This document shows, one piece after another, positions 11,110 to 23,291 of a stretch of DNA of 64,000 bases. Position 1 is the first letter of the stretch; each line of letters begins with the position of its first letter. The notes below the pieces were generated by a model. That model did no database searches. It worked only from the letters and a program-made list of their open reading frames with translations, and was not told the DNA's origin. Both the position numbers and the translations under genes were made by a program. The DNA comes from Siphonodentalium dalli (Eukaryota > Mollusca > Scaphopoda > Gadilida > Siphonodentaliidae): assembly GCA_032622095.1 (NCBI GenBank), contig CP136066.1, positions 7,155,784 to 7,219,783 on the forward strand, written 5' to 3'.

Positions 11110-13635
11110 TGAATTTTTGTTATTGGCAGCCGCTTTTTGTGAAATGTCACATGCTGTCGGAAACCAATACAGCCTTATATATCGCATAGTTTCGGCCACA
11201 ATATATGTTGATATTAAAATCATAATCCCTTCAGTACATGATGTGTTCAAGACTTCAAATAAGGTAGGGGTACATAAAACATTGAACATTTGGCAGCCGC
11301 TTGTTGTGGAGTGCCACATGGTGCAGACTTTCGGGAACCAACACATATGTATATTCTGATAAAAACTAACCTTTGGTCAAGCCCTCAGCTAATACTGAGG
11401 TCATATCATTTCACCATGTGGTGTCTTCCAAGACTTCAAATAAAGTAGGGATCCTCAAAATTTTGCCTTTCTTATTTTCCAGCCACTTTTCGTTAAGAGC
11501 TCATGCTTTCTGAACCCAATCCATCTATTTACATTGTGTACGTCCTTGTACAACTAACTCCCCATTATCCATACACTCAGTCAATGATGATATCGTCCCA
11601 GTTCGTGGTGTGTTCTAGTCTTCAAATTGGGAAGGGGGTAATACAAGCATTGAAAAATCGCATTATTTATTTTCCAGTCGCTTTTTGTAAACTGTCCCTG
11701 ACTGTCGGCTACCAACCCATCTATAACAATTGTGTATTTCTTGATAGCATAGCCATTTGTCCAGATCTTCGTTTGACCTTGAGGGTACATCCATTCAGTT
11801 CGTTGTAGGTTTATATGGTTTACATGGGATAGGGTCCCTTAAAATTCGCCTTCATCGTTTGTCATCTGCTTTGTGTGATGTCGCACGTTATTCTCGCGAA
11901 CGGTGGGCTCGCGAGAGCATTGCATCTTTTCTGACAGAACAGCCATTCGGCCACAATCTCGGGTGATATTGATAGCATATGCCTTGTGGTAGTGGTGTGT
12001 TCAATACTTCAAATAGGGATTGGAGTCCCAGGAGACAGTGAAATTTAGCCCTTTCGTTTGCCGGCCGCTTGTTGTAAAGTGCCATAGACTTTCGGGAACC
12101 ATCTCATCCATAACAGATTCGTATTTCCAGATAATACTCCCGTTTGTCCACAACTTCAGTTAACATTGAGAGCATATAATTTGTTTAAGTTTTCCAGGAT
12201 TGATAGCAATACCTTTCGATCAAACACTCAGCTAAGTGTGAGAGAATATAACTTCAGTTCATGCTGTGATCAAGATATTAAATGGGATAATGGGGTCCCC
12301 CAAAACAGTGAGTATCCGCCTTTCTCTTTCGCCAACAGGTTTTTGTAAAGTGACCCAAACATTCAAGACCCTGATATACTATACTCTTGATATAGCGTCC
12401 ATTTCTGTACACACTCGGTTAATATTGGGAGCATATCATTTCGGTTCATTTTGTGTTCAAGACTTCAAATGTAAAAATAAATCACATTTCGTATTGGCCA
12501 GTTGCCTTTTGTAAAGTGCTCCAGGATTTCGGGAAACAAACCACCCATACAAATTGTACATAATACATGACAGCACTACCTTTCGTTCACACACTCAGTT
12601 AATATTGAGAGCATATAGATTCGGTTCAGTGTGCGCTAAAGAGTTTAGAAGGGTTATGGGTACCCAACCCTGAGAATTCGCCTTCTCTTTGCTAGCCACT
12701 TTTTGTAAAGTGTCCCAGACATTCGGAAACCTACCCACTGAATATGTATATTTCCTGAATTACCTACCATTTGTCCACACGTAGTTAATATTGAGAACAT
12801 ATCCATCCATTGGTGTGTTTAAGACTTTAAATGGGGTAGGGTGCTCAAAGAAAATATTCAGCTTTGGTATTTGCCAGCCGCCTTTTGTAAAGTACTCTAG
12901 GATTTGGGAACCAAACTACCCATATAAATTGTATATTCCCTGACAGCAATACCTTTCATTCACACTGTGAGTTAACACTAAAAGCATATATATTCAGCGC
13001 ATGGTGTGTTCAAGAGTTTAAATGGGCTTATAAAGGGGTCCCACAAAACAAAACATATTCGCCTTTGTCGTTTGCCATCCAATTTTGCTAAAGGCTTTCA
13101 GGAACCAACCAACCCATCCATCAACATTATGTATGTCCCGATATTACTATCCTTTGTCCACATTCTCAGTCAATATTTACAGCAATCATTTCAGTTCGTG
13201 GTTTGTTCAACTTTAGCACTTCAATTGTGTAGGGGGGATCCTCAAAACATAGCAAATTCGTCTTTCTTATTTATCAGCCACTTTGTGTAAAGCGACACAG
13301 GCACAACCCACCCATACAAATTATGTATTCTCTGATAGTAGCCTACTACATTCCATGTTATAGAGAGCATATAGCTTCATTTCGTATTGTGTTCAAGCCT
13401 TTAAATCGGGTAGAGTGTTCTCGAAAAAATAGAAAATTCGCCCTTCATATTTACCACGCAGCCTCGTTTTGTAAAGTGCCACACTATTTCGGGAACAAAC
13501 CCATCCATACACATTGTGTATTTCCTTATGTAACTGTCCTTTGTAGTTACATGATTCTTGATATTGAGATCATATTCTTTCAGTTCGCGGTGTGTTCAAC
13601 ACTTCTAATAGGGCAGGGGGTGCTCAAAACATAGA
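11110..13635 (+). repeat. Decayed satellite, about 13 units of about 190 bp
   Basis: A consensus block near GTGTTCAAGACTTCAAATGG, followed by GTAGGG, then CTTTTTGTAAAGTG, then TTCGGGAACC, then CACTCAGTTAATATTGAGAG, recurs roughly every 180-200 bp. Examples start near 11239, 11421, 11610, 11993, 12446, 12810, 13000, 13385 and 13590. Units have many substitutions and small indels, so the array is old. Several short open frames fall in it and are not conserved from unit to unit. Confidence 0.85.
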
Positions 13636-14307
13636 ACATATTTGAACTAACGCTTCCACCTTGGTCAAACTAGTTTATGAGATATAAAATACAATATCCA
13701 TTGTTTCTATAATTTGGTCGATTTAGAGGGACCCTATCAATCACTATGGAAGCAACAATTATTTTGTTCTGTATGATTATGTTAATCTATATCATTTGTT
13801 GTTTAGAACAATTTGAACAAATGCTTTAGTTCCTCAAAGTCGATATGTGTTAATATAAAATTACATGTTATAAATAAAATGTTTTGTTGTTGTTGTAACT
13901 AGGAGTTTGGAAACCTGAGGACATCTATAACCACGCTCGCGGTGTCTACGGATCAGGATTTCATCACACGAATCATGATTAGATGCCCATTAGAATCATT
14001 TAGAAAGGTCTGTGTTGTCGTTATCATAAATATGTATTTTTTCTACCAACTCGCGTCCGGGGGAGCGGTAACTAATTCCAATATCTGGAAAACCGTTTAC
14101 AATTTTTGTCAAATTATTTCTACTTGTGATGTCCAGATAACTACTGAACCATATGAATTATATAGTTGGTCACGTGTTGTTTATAACAAAGGTTTTAGTA
14201 CTTAACATTGATGTTAATGCATGCAAAATTACCTGTTATCAATACAATAATTGTTGTTGTTGTTGTAACTGGGGTCTGAAAGCCTGAACACATCTGTAAT
14301 CAATTAA
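13636..14307. repeat. Spacer with a direct repeat of about 290 bp overlapping the right long repeat
   Basis: The segment 13885-14165 recurs at 14242-14528. Shared landmarks are TTGTTGTTGTTGTAACT, the phrase AATATGTATTTTTTC followed by GACC or TACC, and the stretch AGATAACTACT. The second copy forms the inner half of the right long inverted repeat. The first part (13636-13884) shows nothing I can name. Confidence 0.6.
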
Positions 14308-14959
14308 ACGGTATCTCTGGACAAAACTTTCAGTACAAGATTCATATTAGGTCCCATTCAGATCAATTAGAAAATGTTTGTAATGTCGTTACCAAAAATA
14401 TGTATTTTTTCGACCAAAAACGTGTTTGGGGGAGGGGTAGCTAAAATTCAATATCTCGTAAACCGTTCACAATTCTGTTAATTTCTTTCTTCATATGATT
14501 AATAGATAACTACTACACCATATGGACTAAATATTTCAGTATTATTGCAATATCCGTTTGAATGATAATGTTTGAAAAATATTATTTTTGTGAAAAAGAG
14601 CGATTATTCAACAAAAAATAAATGTTTCGGCTCCAAATGGCAGGAAAATCCAAATTAACCAACGCTTTTTGCATATCAGGTACAGACATGGTATGCTGTA
14701 GTAATTTTAACACCAACAATGTGGGCAAATAACTTAGGACATCGCCGCGTGACTCACTTTACCAAAATCGTTAATTTCTGAAAAAAGTCACTGGTGGGTA
14801 TCGTTCATCGTCGATTTGAGAATAGCCACCACCAATTCCGTTATTTTTCACTATCATTTTCGTCAACAGTATACATTTCTCCTTCAAAAATAGTTGGTTT
14901 TAACTTGTTCTACCGTGGGTAGGGGTACTCGACCACTTTTGGCGTTTGGCCGCTGCACT
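14308..14959 (-). repeat. Right long inverted repeat of the 5.25-kb composite
   Basis: It is the inverse complement of 9706-10355 with scattered changes and small indels. The last bases are TTTGGCCGCTGCACT. Immediately outside is ATCTATACTCC, which does not match the left flank ACCTCTT, so there is no obvious target duplication. Confidence 0.75.
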
Positions 14960-15040
14960 ATCTATACTCCAATGGTAGTGGGCCTATGCGGCGCATAAGA
15001 TACTTATACCTTTTTTATTTATGTGGCAGTATCCTCTATA

Positions 15041-16204
15041 TAGACCCTGTTTCAGTATAGATAAAGTACAATATTTTGATTGTTGCGTTCCATATGTACA
15101 TGCATATACATGGGTTGGGGAGATGGGGGTGGGGGTAAAAAATACAATTTTATTGAAAAGTGTTCATACAAATGGACCGCACAGTGCAGGCGTGTGATAA
15201 TTAGGCGGCATGCGGATTTGCCAGTTGGGTTTGAACATAAGTAATGAATGCTGTTTTTGATACGAAAGTTGTGCATTGAGTGTGGAATCGAAGGAATACC
15301 GGTATACTCGGAAGATGGCGAATGGACACAGTCTGGCCTCCCGCCAGTGGGTACCGCGAACTCAATACATTCACCGGAACTCAGTTAGAAAAATCACATT
15401 CCCGGGCCGGGACTAAAAATACAGTGTAAACACTATACTGCCGACGCTAATTAATGCTCTTTTAATCTTTCGGTTGAGTGCAAATCTGATACAAAAAATG
15501 TTTAAAAGATCAAAATGTGCGCGAAGCGCACGCTGTTAAAAATCATATAATGTGCGCGAAGCTCACAAAGGGGCTATAGGCACCCCCGCTAAATAAAGTT
15601 TCCGAATTGAGCCCGTTTCAGTTAGTATATATAAAGTAAAAATATCTGGATTGTTGCGTTCCATGCGCATATGTGCATGAATATACGTGGGTTGGGGAGA
15701 TTGGGGTGGGGGTAAAAATACAGTTTTATTGAAATAAAGTGTTCATACAAATGGGCCGCGCAGTGCAGGGCGTGTGATCGTTAGGCTGCATGCTGAATAC
15801 AGGTTCCAAAGGAGGTCCGTTTAAAATTTGCTGCAAGCTCCCTATATGTGCGCGAAGCGCACGCAGTTTAAGATCATATAATGTGCGCGAAGTGCAGAAA
15901 GGGGCTGTAGGCCCCTCCCCTGCTAAATAAGGCTCCCGAATTGAGCCTGTTTCAGTATAGATAAAGTAAAATATCTTGATTGTTGCTTTCCATATGTGCA
16001 TGCATATGCATGGGTTGGGGAGATGGGGTGGGGGTAAAAATACAGTTTTATTGAAATAAAGTGTTCATATATATATACAAATGGGCCGCGCAGTGCATGG
16101 CGTGTGATCATTAGGTGGCATGCTGAATACAGGTTTCAAAGTGGGTCAGTTCAAAATGTGCCGCAATCTCCCGAATAAAGGCTCCTGAATTGAGTATGTT
16201 TCAG
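15041..16204 (+). repeat. Three-copy repeat with GTGCGCGAAGCGCAC hairpins
   Basis: A unit beginning CTGTTTCAGTATAGATAAAG, passing through CATGGGTTGGGGAGATGGG and AATGGGCCGCGCAGTGCA, starts near 15041, 15604 and 15942. Between units are fold-backs GTGCGCGAAGCGCAC (15517-15531, 15848-15862) and decayed versions (15552, 15883), followed by GGGGCTRTAGGCCCC-like stems. A diverged tail of the family is seen at 58395-58470. Spacing is irregular (about 560 and 340 bp). No coding frame is convincing. Confidence 0.75.
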
Positions 16205-16291
16205 TTGGTTTATAGTAACAAAAAAGAGAAGCATGACCATTCCATGTGTCCATTAACGCGGACACTAGAAAATAACAAAGAACATATGTAT

Positions 16292-16310
16292 ACCCGTCAT
16301 TTTGTGACGG
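16292..16310. repeat. Perfect small hairpin at the B1 border
   Basis: CCCGTCA, a TTTTG loop, and TGACGGG form a seven-base-pair stem just before module B1. It is absent at the B2 border (about 29975). Confidence 0.45.
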
Positions 16311-16322
16311 GCAACCCCCCAG

Positions 16323-17770
16323 TTATTATATAATACAGACATCACAACAGTACCGTTGATCGCAACATTAATCACGATAGTACAGTCGTGATCCATAACA
16401 TTTACACAAAATGATGCTTTCATGATGTTATTTATAAATGGAACTTCCGCTTATGATATCAAAACCATCACGTGAACGCGCCTCGTTGTGTAATCATTAA
16501 TTTCGCGATGTACATAGCCATTTTTGGTACCCCATTACGATATATTTTTACCAATTTATGTACACTCCTTAATGGGTTGGTTCAATCATAGACATGCTCA
16601 AGAAGAACGCTCTTTAAAAAGAGCTTAAACTAACTTAAGGGAATGGCCGCAACTCGGAATCATATTTCACCCAAATTATTCTTGGAATAATTATATAATA
16701 TACACATCCCAACATTACAGTTTATTATATAATACGAATTTATTTTGTTATGGGCGACACACGTTCAATGTGTATCACTTTAAATAATCTTACACGCACC
16801 TGACGTGTGACGTCATGGGCGGATATACGTCACACCGGAACTCGTGAATTATGACGTTTCTCATAACGTCTGCGCTTCATACTGGCAGGAATTAGGCCCG
16901 GGTAGGCTGTGCATTTTAGGCTCCTTCGCGAATGGAGGATATGTGTTCTTAAATCATTCGCATATACTGACAAACGGGAAAACAGCATGGATGTTAATTC
17001 ATGTGGTTATTTTCTGATTACAGGTAAAGTAATGTTAATTTATACTACGTTTTGTTTTTGTTGGGTTTTTACCGTACAAAACACGGTTTTTACTTTGCGC
17101 AATTTCGTGGTTAGAACACCTATAAACTATCAACATATTTATAACTATATTATAATGTTCGGACATAATACCGTCGCGATTTTACAGTGCACTGTTACCA
17201 TCGCGCGTGATAAAATACTTTTGGCAGTTCATACTAGTTCGATATTGGAGGAATCAGCAGGCAATTTTCTGGCTTTCAGCGTGCAGGCCAAGGACTTGGT
17301 CTGTACGGGAGAACTGGTCTGTCCATAGGGTCGTGCACTTAAACTCCCGAAACCAGACCAGACCAGAAGTGTACCTGATGAGCTGCTGTGGCCAAACATT
17401 TTTTTACAAGACCAACTTTCGGTACAAAAATATGATTTCGGAACGGACTTAGTAAACATTTTCCAAATAATTGATTCCTTCTGTGTTATCAAGCTAGTAC
17501 GATAAACCAAAAAATAAACACTCAAAAAATAAACACTCAAATACAGTAAACATGACATGTTTACATGGCTCCACATGTCAACACCACCTTAGAAACAGGA
17601 CCCATTAACCAACAAACCATTTAACTTATGGATGGTTGATTATATACCTGTATGTGGGATGGCCCACGTTTTGTCTGCTATCACGATAACAAATTGTATG
17701 TATGGGAACTTTGGACACAATTCTAGCCGATGTACCATATATATACATAACTGTTATATACTCTACATAA
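16323..17770 (+). repeat. Segmental duplication module B, copy 1 (B1)
   Basis: The start (TTATTATATAATACAGACATC) matches 29986. The block matches 29986-30733 and then 35335-36064, so B1 is the uninterrupted form. It ends in CTCTACATAA, at which point a 2.9-kb TIR element is inserted, with module C resuming at 20639. An 85-codon open stretch (about 17071-17328) is unchanged in B2, but the DNA is equally unchanged, so conservation says nothing about coding. Confidence 0.9.
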
Positions 17771-20635
17771 GGCCTAAAAAAAATTATACCGTGTTTCTGC
17801 TAACGGGACCTCTCCAGGGTAGGGTAGGTAGGTAGGGATTTAATTTTTAATTTTTTTTAATTTTTTTTTTTTCACACCCCGATCACAGGTTCCAAGCTGT
17901 ATTTATGCTATTTGGACAACCCAGTGGTCATATACAGTCTTAAATTGTATTCCTAAATAAAGGGAAGGAACATTTTGACAAACATTGAGAGTGGATATAT
18001 AGATAATTGGATAATGTATACAGCCTATAATACAGGGTATAGAATGGATGGATAACATTCACAATGTCGAATAATTTTATTCAGTATTAAAATATATGTA
18101 TTAAGACATTTACATATAAAAGGCCCCCATTACAAATTGGCTTAATTTTACAATTTGTAGGTTTTATACAGTGAAAATTTCTGTTGAAGTAATAATATTC
18201 ATGTATATACTCTTACAATTCAGCTATTTCTCAAATACATGTACACCCAAAATGCTTAGGCAGTTTCCGATCTTGTATCCTACATGGTAACAAGTCATAC
18301 CCTGGATGGCAGCAGTGACTGTGCATTAGTTGTGGAGAGAATCTTCGCTGGTAAACAAAATATGATTAATTGGCCAATTGACATAATATAACTAATTTAT
18401 GTCAGGCCTTAACAACCATGTTTTGTGAGAATCAAAATGCAGCATTTCTACAGCGAATCGGCTTATTAAAGGCACGTGAGGCCTTAGTTGTCGAAAATAT
18501 TCATATTTGTTCCAATCACCGTAAACAGAAAAACGTTAAAACGCATACAGTTTCGTTCATATATACCATGACCATCGCGTAAACAGCATGTTATCACAAA
18601 GACCTACTCTATTTTACCTAAGCAAGAGCCTGATTGTGTTACAGAAGACAGCACAATGCTACTGGCTAATCACACACAAATGGCATAAACGCTCTTTATC
18701 AGTTCCATATCAGGAATTCACCAACAAAGAACGCTCTTTATGTTTACCATCATAATATAAACAAACACCAGAAAAGTTACTTTTTATGTTTTTGTTTACA
18801 TAACAATGGTCAAACAGATGACAATAACATACTGTTTATGCGATATTTCTTATTTGTATACGGACAAAGTCTGTCTACATTTTGATGTTCTTTCTGCTGG
18901 TGGCGGTTTTTGACGGGTGTAAATATTTTCACAGGATACCCACCGCCAAGGCCAACCGTACCTTTAAGAATCATGATTCTCTTTCTAGTCATTTAATTGC
19001 CCCACCAAATTCCAAACAAAGAATACCGGTACATCGAAATGTGTTGGAAAGTTTTCAACTAGATTGGTCAGTGTGAAAGCTGTATTTAAAAATTTTATTT
19101 TATTTTAGTCGATGATTGTTTCCCGATTAATCAACCATAGTCACCATACCCAGTTAAAATTTAATATTGTCTAAAATAAAACTAATAGTACCGGTATCAA
19201 AATTATTTAAAAAACTTGAGTTTCTCAGGCTTTTAAAATTCCAGCGTTATGTTAAAACTGACAAGATGTATTTTGTACTGTCTGTGGCATGCAAATCGGA
19301 TGAACTCAGTATTGATCACAATACTGTAAAGATGCAACTGTATTGAGAGTACATCAATCATGACATGAATACATGTAGCTATATTGTAGCTAAGGCGAAA
19401 ACAAAACTTGCTTTTTTCCTATATTATGGAACCAAAAATTCCAGGTAGACATGCAGGAAAGGATTTTTTTTTTAAACAAGCAATATGTCTAGCTCTTTAA
19501 TGCTTAAATGTATCCTCAGATGTGGAGCCTGCATGTCTACCGGTATGTATTATGTGGGAAAGAACTGAATCCAGCTCAATAAGGTGATTAGAGTATACAA
19601 TGTATGTCAATTTTAACAGGAAATTGACTCCCAGCTAGGTGCCGGAGTAATACAAAATTATAGCAGACATAGATATTAAAAAGTCTCCAAAAATCAGATT
19701 AAGAAGTCACCTTGCCACTGGAGTTCGCAAACACAAGAGGTACATGGTGATCTTAAAACAACTGTGTTAAATATTATGAGCCATGAATGCTGCTATGTGA
19801 TATTCTATATTCTAATATAGTAGTAGTTAGTAGTAGTAATTGTTATTGCCACGATGTGCATCTGAAGGCTTTTTATCAGCATTGATGACAACATCGAGAT
19901 TCGGACCGGAATTAGACTCAATGGCATACTTGAAGCTAGTAATGTAAGAGTTGTGCTCTTTAGTTCTAATATATGTACATGTATGATCTTGATATAAGTG
20001 AGTATTTAGACCTGATATAAGCGAGTAGTTAGACCTGCCAAAAAAATTCCCACCCTCCCAAAAATGCTCAATGTTATGCATCCATACTTGTGTTACACCT
20101 TTTACTGGCTAACAATCACTCATATTTAACGGCAGAATGTTGAGAAATTCTATGAAACACTCACTTAGTTTAAACAATATTTTATTTGAACAAAATTAGA
20201 AACAATCACTTGTCATATATATATGTCCCAGCTCATTTAAGTTATATTAACCAACACCCCTTCACATATCAAAGTTAAAGGTCTGTATAGGCTCAAACAT
20301 GGACCAAAAGTCATCGTTTTATGTTTGTTTAATGTTCCCTATTTTCGAGGTAGTCCGAAATTCGCATTTTTGGAAGTTTGTTTCCAATTAACTCCGGTTT
20401 GATGGGTTTTGTGAACATGATTTTCATAGTTAATTAGGCTAATGACTCATTGAATTAAATTAATGACTGCAAGTAATAGAAAATAGAAGATAATTTTGCA
20501 TATTTGGAAAGGCCAATGCAAAGAAATCACCGTGGTCCAGGAAAAAAATAAAATTACGTTCGGCAAAAATTAGGGTCGGGGGTTTTGAACATGGGTCGGT
20601 CGGGTTAGCAGAAACACGGATAATTTTTTTAGGCC
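17771..20635. mobile_element. PIF/Harbinger-like non-autonomous element, 2865 bp
   Basis: The left end reads GGCCTAAAAAAAATTATACC then GTGTTTCTGCTAAC. The right end is the complement: GTTAGCAGAAACACGG then ATAATTTTTTTAGGCC. It is flanked by TAA on both sides (17768-17770 and 20636-20638). The paralogous empty site at 36055-36070 reads CTCTACATAAAGAGCG with a single TAA. A three-base TAA/TTA duplication with GG-starting TIRs is typical of PIF/Harbinger. I find no DDE transposase or Myb-like protein inside; open frames are at most about 84 codons. It also contains poly-T tracts near 17845-17870 and sequence of unknown origin. Confidence 0.85.
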
Positions 20636-20638
20636 TAA

Positions 20639-22112
20639 AGAGCGTTCACCATGCCATATGTATAGGTTTGTAATTTAATTACTTACTAACAACAGCCCTA
20701 TATATCAATTATCATGACGAGTGTAGGATGGCCATATTGTCGTGTGATGTGTGGATGCTTGCTGCGTGGTTGGCCTTTGACCCGGGGCTGCTATGTTGTA
20801 CGAGGATTTGTTTATCTATTATTTATTTTAATACGGACTTATGGTTGCCGGTGATCAAACAACGGTACCTCCCTTTATCAAGTAAACGATATAACCTGTC
20901 ACGATAATGTTGGATAATTCGATAAATGGAAATTTTCAGTGTTGGTATCTTTTAATAAGTATATAAATGATTATGGTTTGCATATGCGTACATGTTAAGC
21001 GCAATTATTTTACAAAGACGGGGGCTCCGGACACCAGAGTGTCAAGCATGTAAACACGCGTGTGTGCATGTATTTGGATAGCGTTGTTGTTATACATATT
21101 ACGGAATCCAACAGTCCAACCCCACCCACACATAAAAAGTCAATAATACATAATTAATATAATGTCGATTACATGTTTTGTGGCCGACATTCCGTGTCTG
21201 CCGTTTGTTCAGTCCGCCCGTCCGTCCGTGTGCGTCTGTTTTCCGCGAGAGATTTTTATGTCTCACCTTGATGCCATAATTTGTGTATACAGATATTTAA
21301 TATATAAAATGCGCGTATATGATAGCGCGGAAATTTTTAACATGTGAAATGCACATATATGATAGCGCGGGAATCTTTAAACTGTGGGAATTTATACGCG
21401 CGATGCGATCTCGTCGGTTTCCGATACCTCACGCTAACAACAAGGGCATAACTATAAACTATACTTTTCCATCACTTATTAACTATAAATTATATAAACT
21501 AGTCTACCTTTTACTACTTCGAAGATCTCGTTGGTTTCCGATACCTCACACTAACAACAAGGGCATAACTATAAACTATTCTTTTCCATCACTTATTAAC
21601 TATAAATTATATAAACTAGTCTACCTGTTACTACTTCGAAGGACTTTACTACCTGTTATTATTTTAACAAACACACTGCCTATATGTCATTAGTAATAGG
21701 TACTCTATAGACTTTAACACATTTATTAATATAATATACAAACAATTTATTATCTTATGTCAGTATCACATTCTAGTGTTTAGTTTCGAGGTTGCTTTGA
21801 ACCATATACAACCCCACTACATATATGTTAATTGATATTATAAATATATATATATATATATAATTACATTACTTGGTGTCTGGCAACCGTTATGTCATAG
21901 ATACACCACAAACTGATTTTTTATGTTTGGGACCAGATCAGAAATTAAGGTTTATGGCCATGCGCCTTGCTGGTTGAAGCACCTGGGCCGCCTACGTAGC
22001 GATATTAGACACCGGGGTCCCCTCCATAAGATTATATGCGACACTAATTATATCACCGGGTCCCTTCCATGAGAATACCATGCACCTTGCTGGTTGAGGC
22101 ACCTGGGTCTAT
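20639..22112 (+). repeat. Segmental duplication module C, copy 1 (C1)
   Basis: It matches C3 (36065-37525) and, from 21204 on, C2 (27963 on). Contents include a 117-bp tandem pair, an (AT)n run at about 21841-21862, and degenerate repeats of CCATGCRCCTTGCTGGTTGA. At 22112 it is joined directly to module E; about 1.47 kb present in the other unit (37526-39000) is absent here. Confidence 0.9.
21411..21644 (+). repeat. 117-bp tandem pair in C1
   Basis: Two units begin TCGTCGGTTTCCGATACCTC (21411) and TCGTTGGTTTCCGATACCTC (21528). Because 117 is a multiple of three, an open frame of 124 codons runs through. The same pair is at 28170-28403 (C2) and 36834-37067 (C3). No known domain is visible and I regard it as non-coding. 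Confidence 0.85.
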
Positions 22113-22281
22113 TGAAATTTCTTCACATATATTCTATTTCTTTTTTAGTTTAGTTTTTCTATATCTCCAAATTGACAGGCGACACATTGCATAATCGAGG
22201 TTCCCAATGGGTGTACATCACAATATTCACCATTTGGGAACTTCAATCTGAGTCTATGTCTTCCATAGCAGATGAGGCCAT

Positions 22282-22385
22282 TCAGAATGAGGTCCACAGA
22301 GGGTGAATTTAGTGATGCTAATATAGCCCGCTATATATGCTGGATAGCGTCACTAAATTCACCCTTTGGGGACCTCATTATGCAA
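22282..22385. mobile_element. Palindromic MITE (AGGGTGAATTTAGTGATG family) in E1
   Basis: The arms are GAATGAGGTCC...AGGGTGAATTTAGTGATGC and the complement ...CACTAAATTCACCC...GGGGACCTCATT, joined by a TAGCCCGCTAT-type centre. Further copies are at 39170-39272, 62058-62155, and a half copy at 38905-38954. Confidence 0.7.
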
Positions 22386-22436
22386 ATGACAGGCACACTA
22401 ATCTCAGACTTGAACCACTCCACCATTCTGACACTC

Positions 22437-22690
22437 TTAACACTTTACCCAACAAAACGGCCCTGTGCCAATGCATTCTCTTATATATGCGGATCGACCA
22501 TAGGTCGCCTCGCCCATATAAGAGAATGCATTGGCTTAACACATATTAAAAATGATAAAATTGTCAAAGAATGTAGAAAAATATTATAATTTTTTTTTTT
22601 AGGCCAATGCATTCTCTTATATATGCGAGGCGACCTACGGTCGACTCGCATATATAAGAGAATGCATTGGCACAGGGCATAACTGTAACA
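22437..22690. mobile_element. piggyBac-like MITE, truncated, in E1
   Basis: It starts TTAACACTTTACCCAACAAA and continues with two successive hairpins whose arms are CAATGCATTCTCTTATATAT (about 22475-22535 and 22603-22673). The right TIR is missing: after GGCACAGGGCATAACTGTAAC the sequence departs from the family. Its equivalent is 39327-39580. Confidence 0.65.
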
Positions 22691-23238
22691 TAAACCAGCT
22701 ATATACATTGAAGAACAAAGTTAGTCAATATATAACTAACTTGTTTTAGTCAACTGTTTGTCCACAGGATGACTAACTTAGCTTAGTAATAATGACTGAG
22801 GCCGAAAATTAGTCAGAATAACTAGGGTGATAATAGTCATAGACTACAATTGTAATTTGTTGGAAATTGTGTGCAAATAGTTTCGATAATCAACCGGACG
22901 ATATATTATCCAGAATCAGAGACCGATTTGAAAGCAGGACAAACTTTCAATCCAGTCTCTAAAACACAGATTTCAGTACTGGTCTATTGAGAGGTATAAC
23001 AATAATGTGTGGTATATAGGGCTGTTTAATTAGTTCATTTGTACGAGATGTTTGTGGTGTCGTGGAATAAGAACATTTTGTTCTAATAGAGCAGCCTTCG
23101 ATGTGGGAGAGAAGTTATATATACGTGCAGGTGCGGCGGAAGCTACAAAACAGTGGGGGGGGGGGGCACCATTTAAAAAAATATATACTACATGTATGAA
23201 TTGAAAACTGTTCCAATGTGCGTCAGCGCAAAGATTGC

Positions 23239-23291
23239 TTAGTATGTTAATCGTGGCTACCATTAAATGGTAGCCACGAATAACATACTAA
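23239..23291. repeat. 53-bp near-perfect palindrome
   Basis: The arms TTAGTATGTTAATCG plus TGGCTACCAT pair with their complement at 24 of 25 positions around a three-base centre. The copy in E2 is at 40126-40178. Confidence 0.8.

Larger units (their letters stand above)
9706..14959. mobile_element. 5.25-kb composite with about 650-bp inverted terminal repeats
   Basis: The outermost bases AGTGCAGCGGCCAAA at 9706 recur in inverse complement ending at 14959. Inward, the two ends remain alignable for about 650 bp: 9706-10355 against 14308-14959, with shared landmarks such as GGAATTGGTGGTGGCTATT and ATGGCAGGAAAATC on opposite strands. The ends have diverged by eye, so it is old. The inside holds a LINE 3' fragment (10393-10780) and a decayed satellite (11110-13635). 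I see no transposase, polymerase or integrase and no convincing target duplication. Candidates are a non-autonomous foldback-type element, a gutted Polinton-like element, or two opposed copies of one repeat. Confidence 0.65.

Noticed and set aside
11239-11260. GTTCAAGAC in the satellite resembling a polymerase III B box
   Set aside because: There is no matching A box at a suitable distance, and the phrase is simply part of the satellite unit.
16909-17328. 139-codon frame in B1 whose last 85 codons are identical in B2
   Set aside because: The surrounding non-coding DNA is equally identical, so the match reflects recent duplication. No domain is seen.
21319-21693. 124-codon frame with two 39-residue repeats, present in three copies
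   Set aside because: It follows from a 117-bp tandem pair that is a multiple of three. No domain is seen, and copies differ freely.
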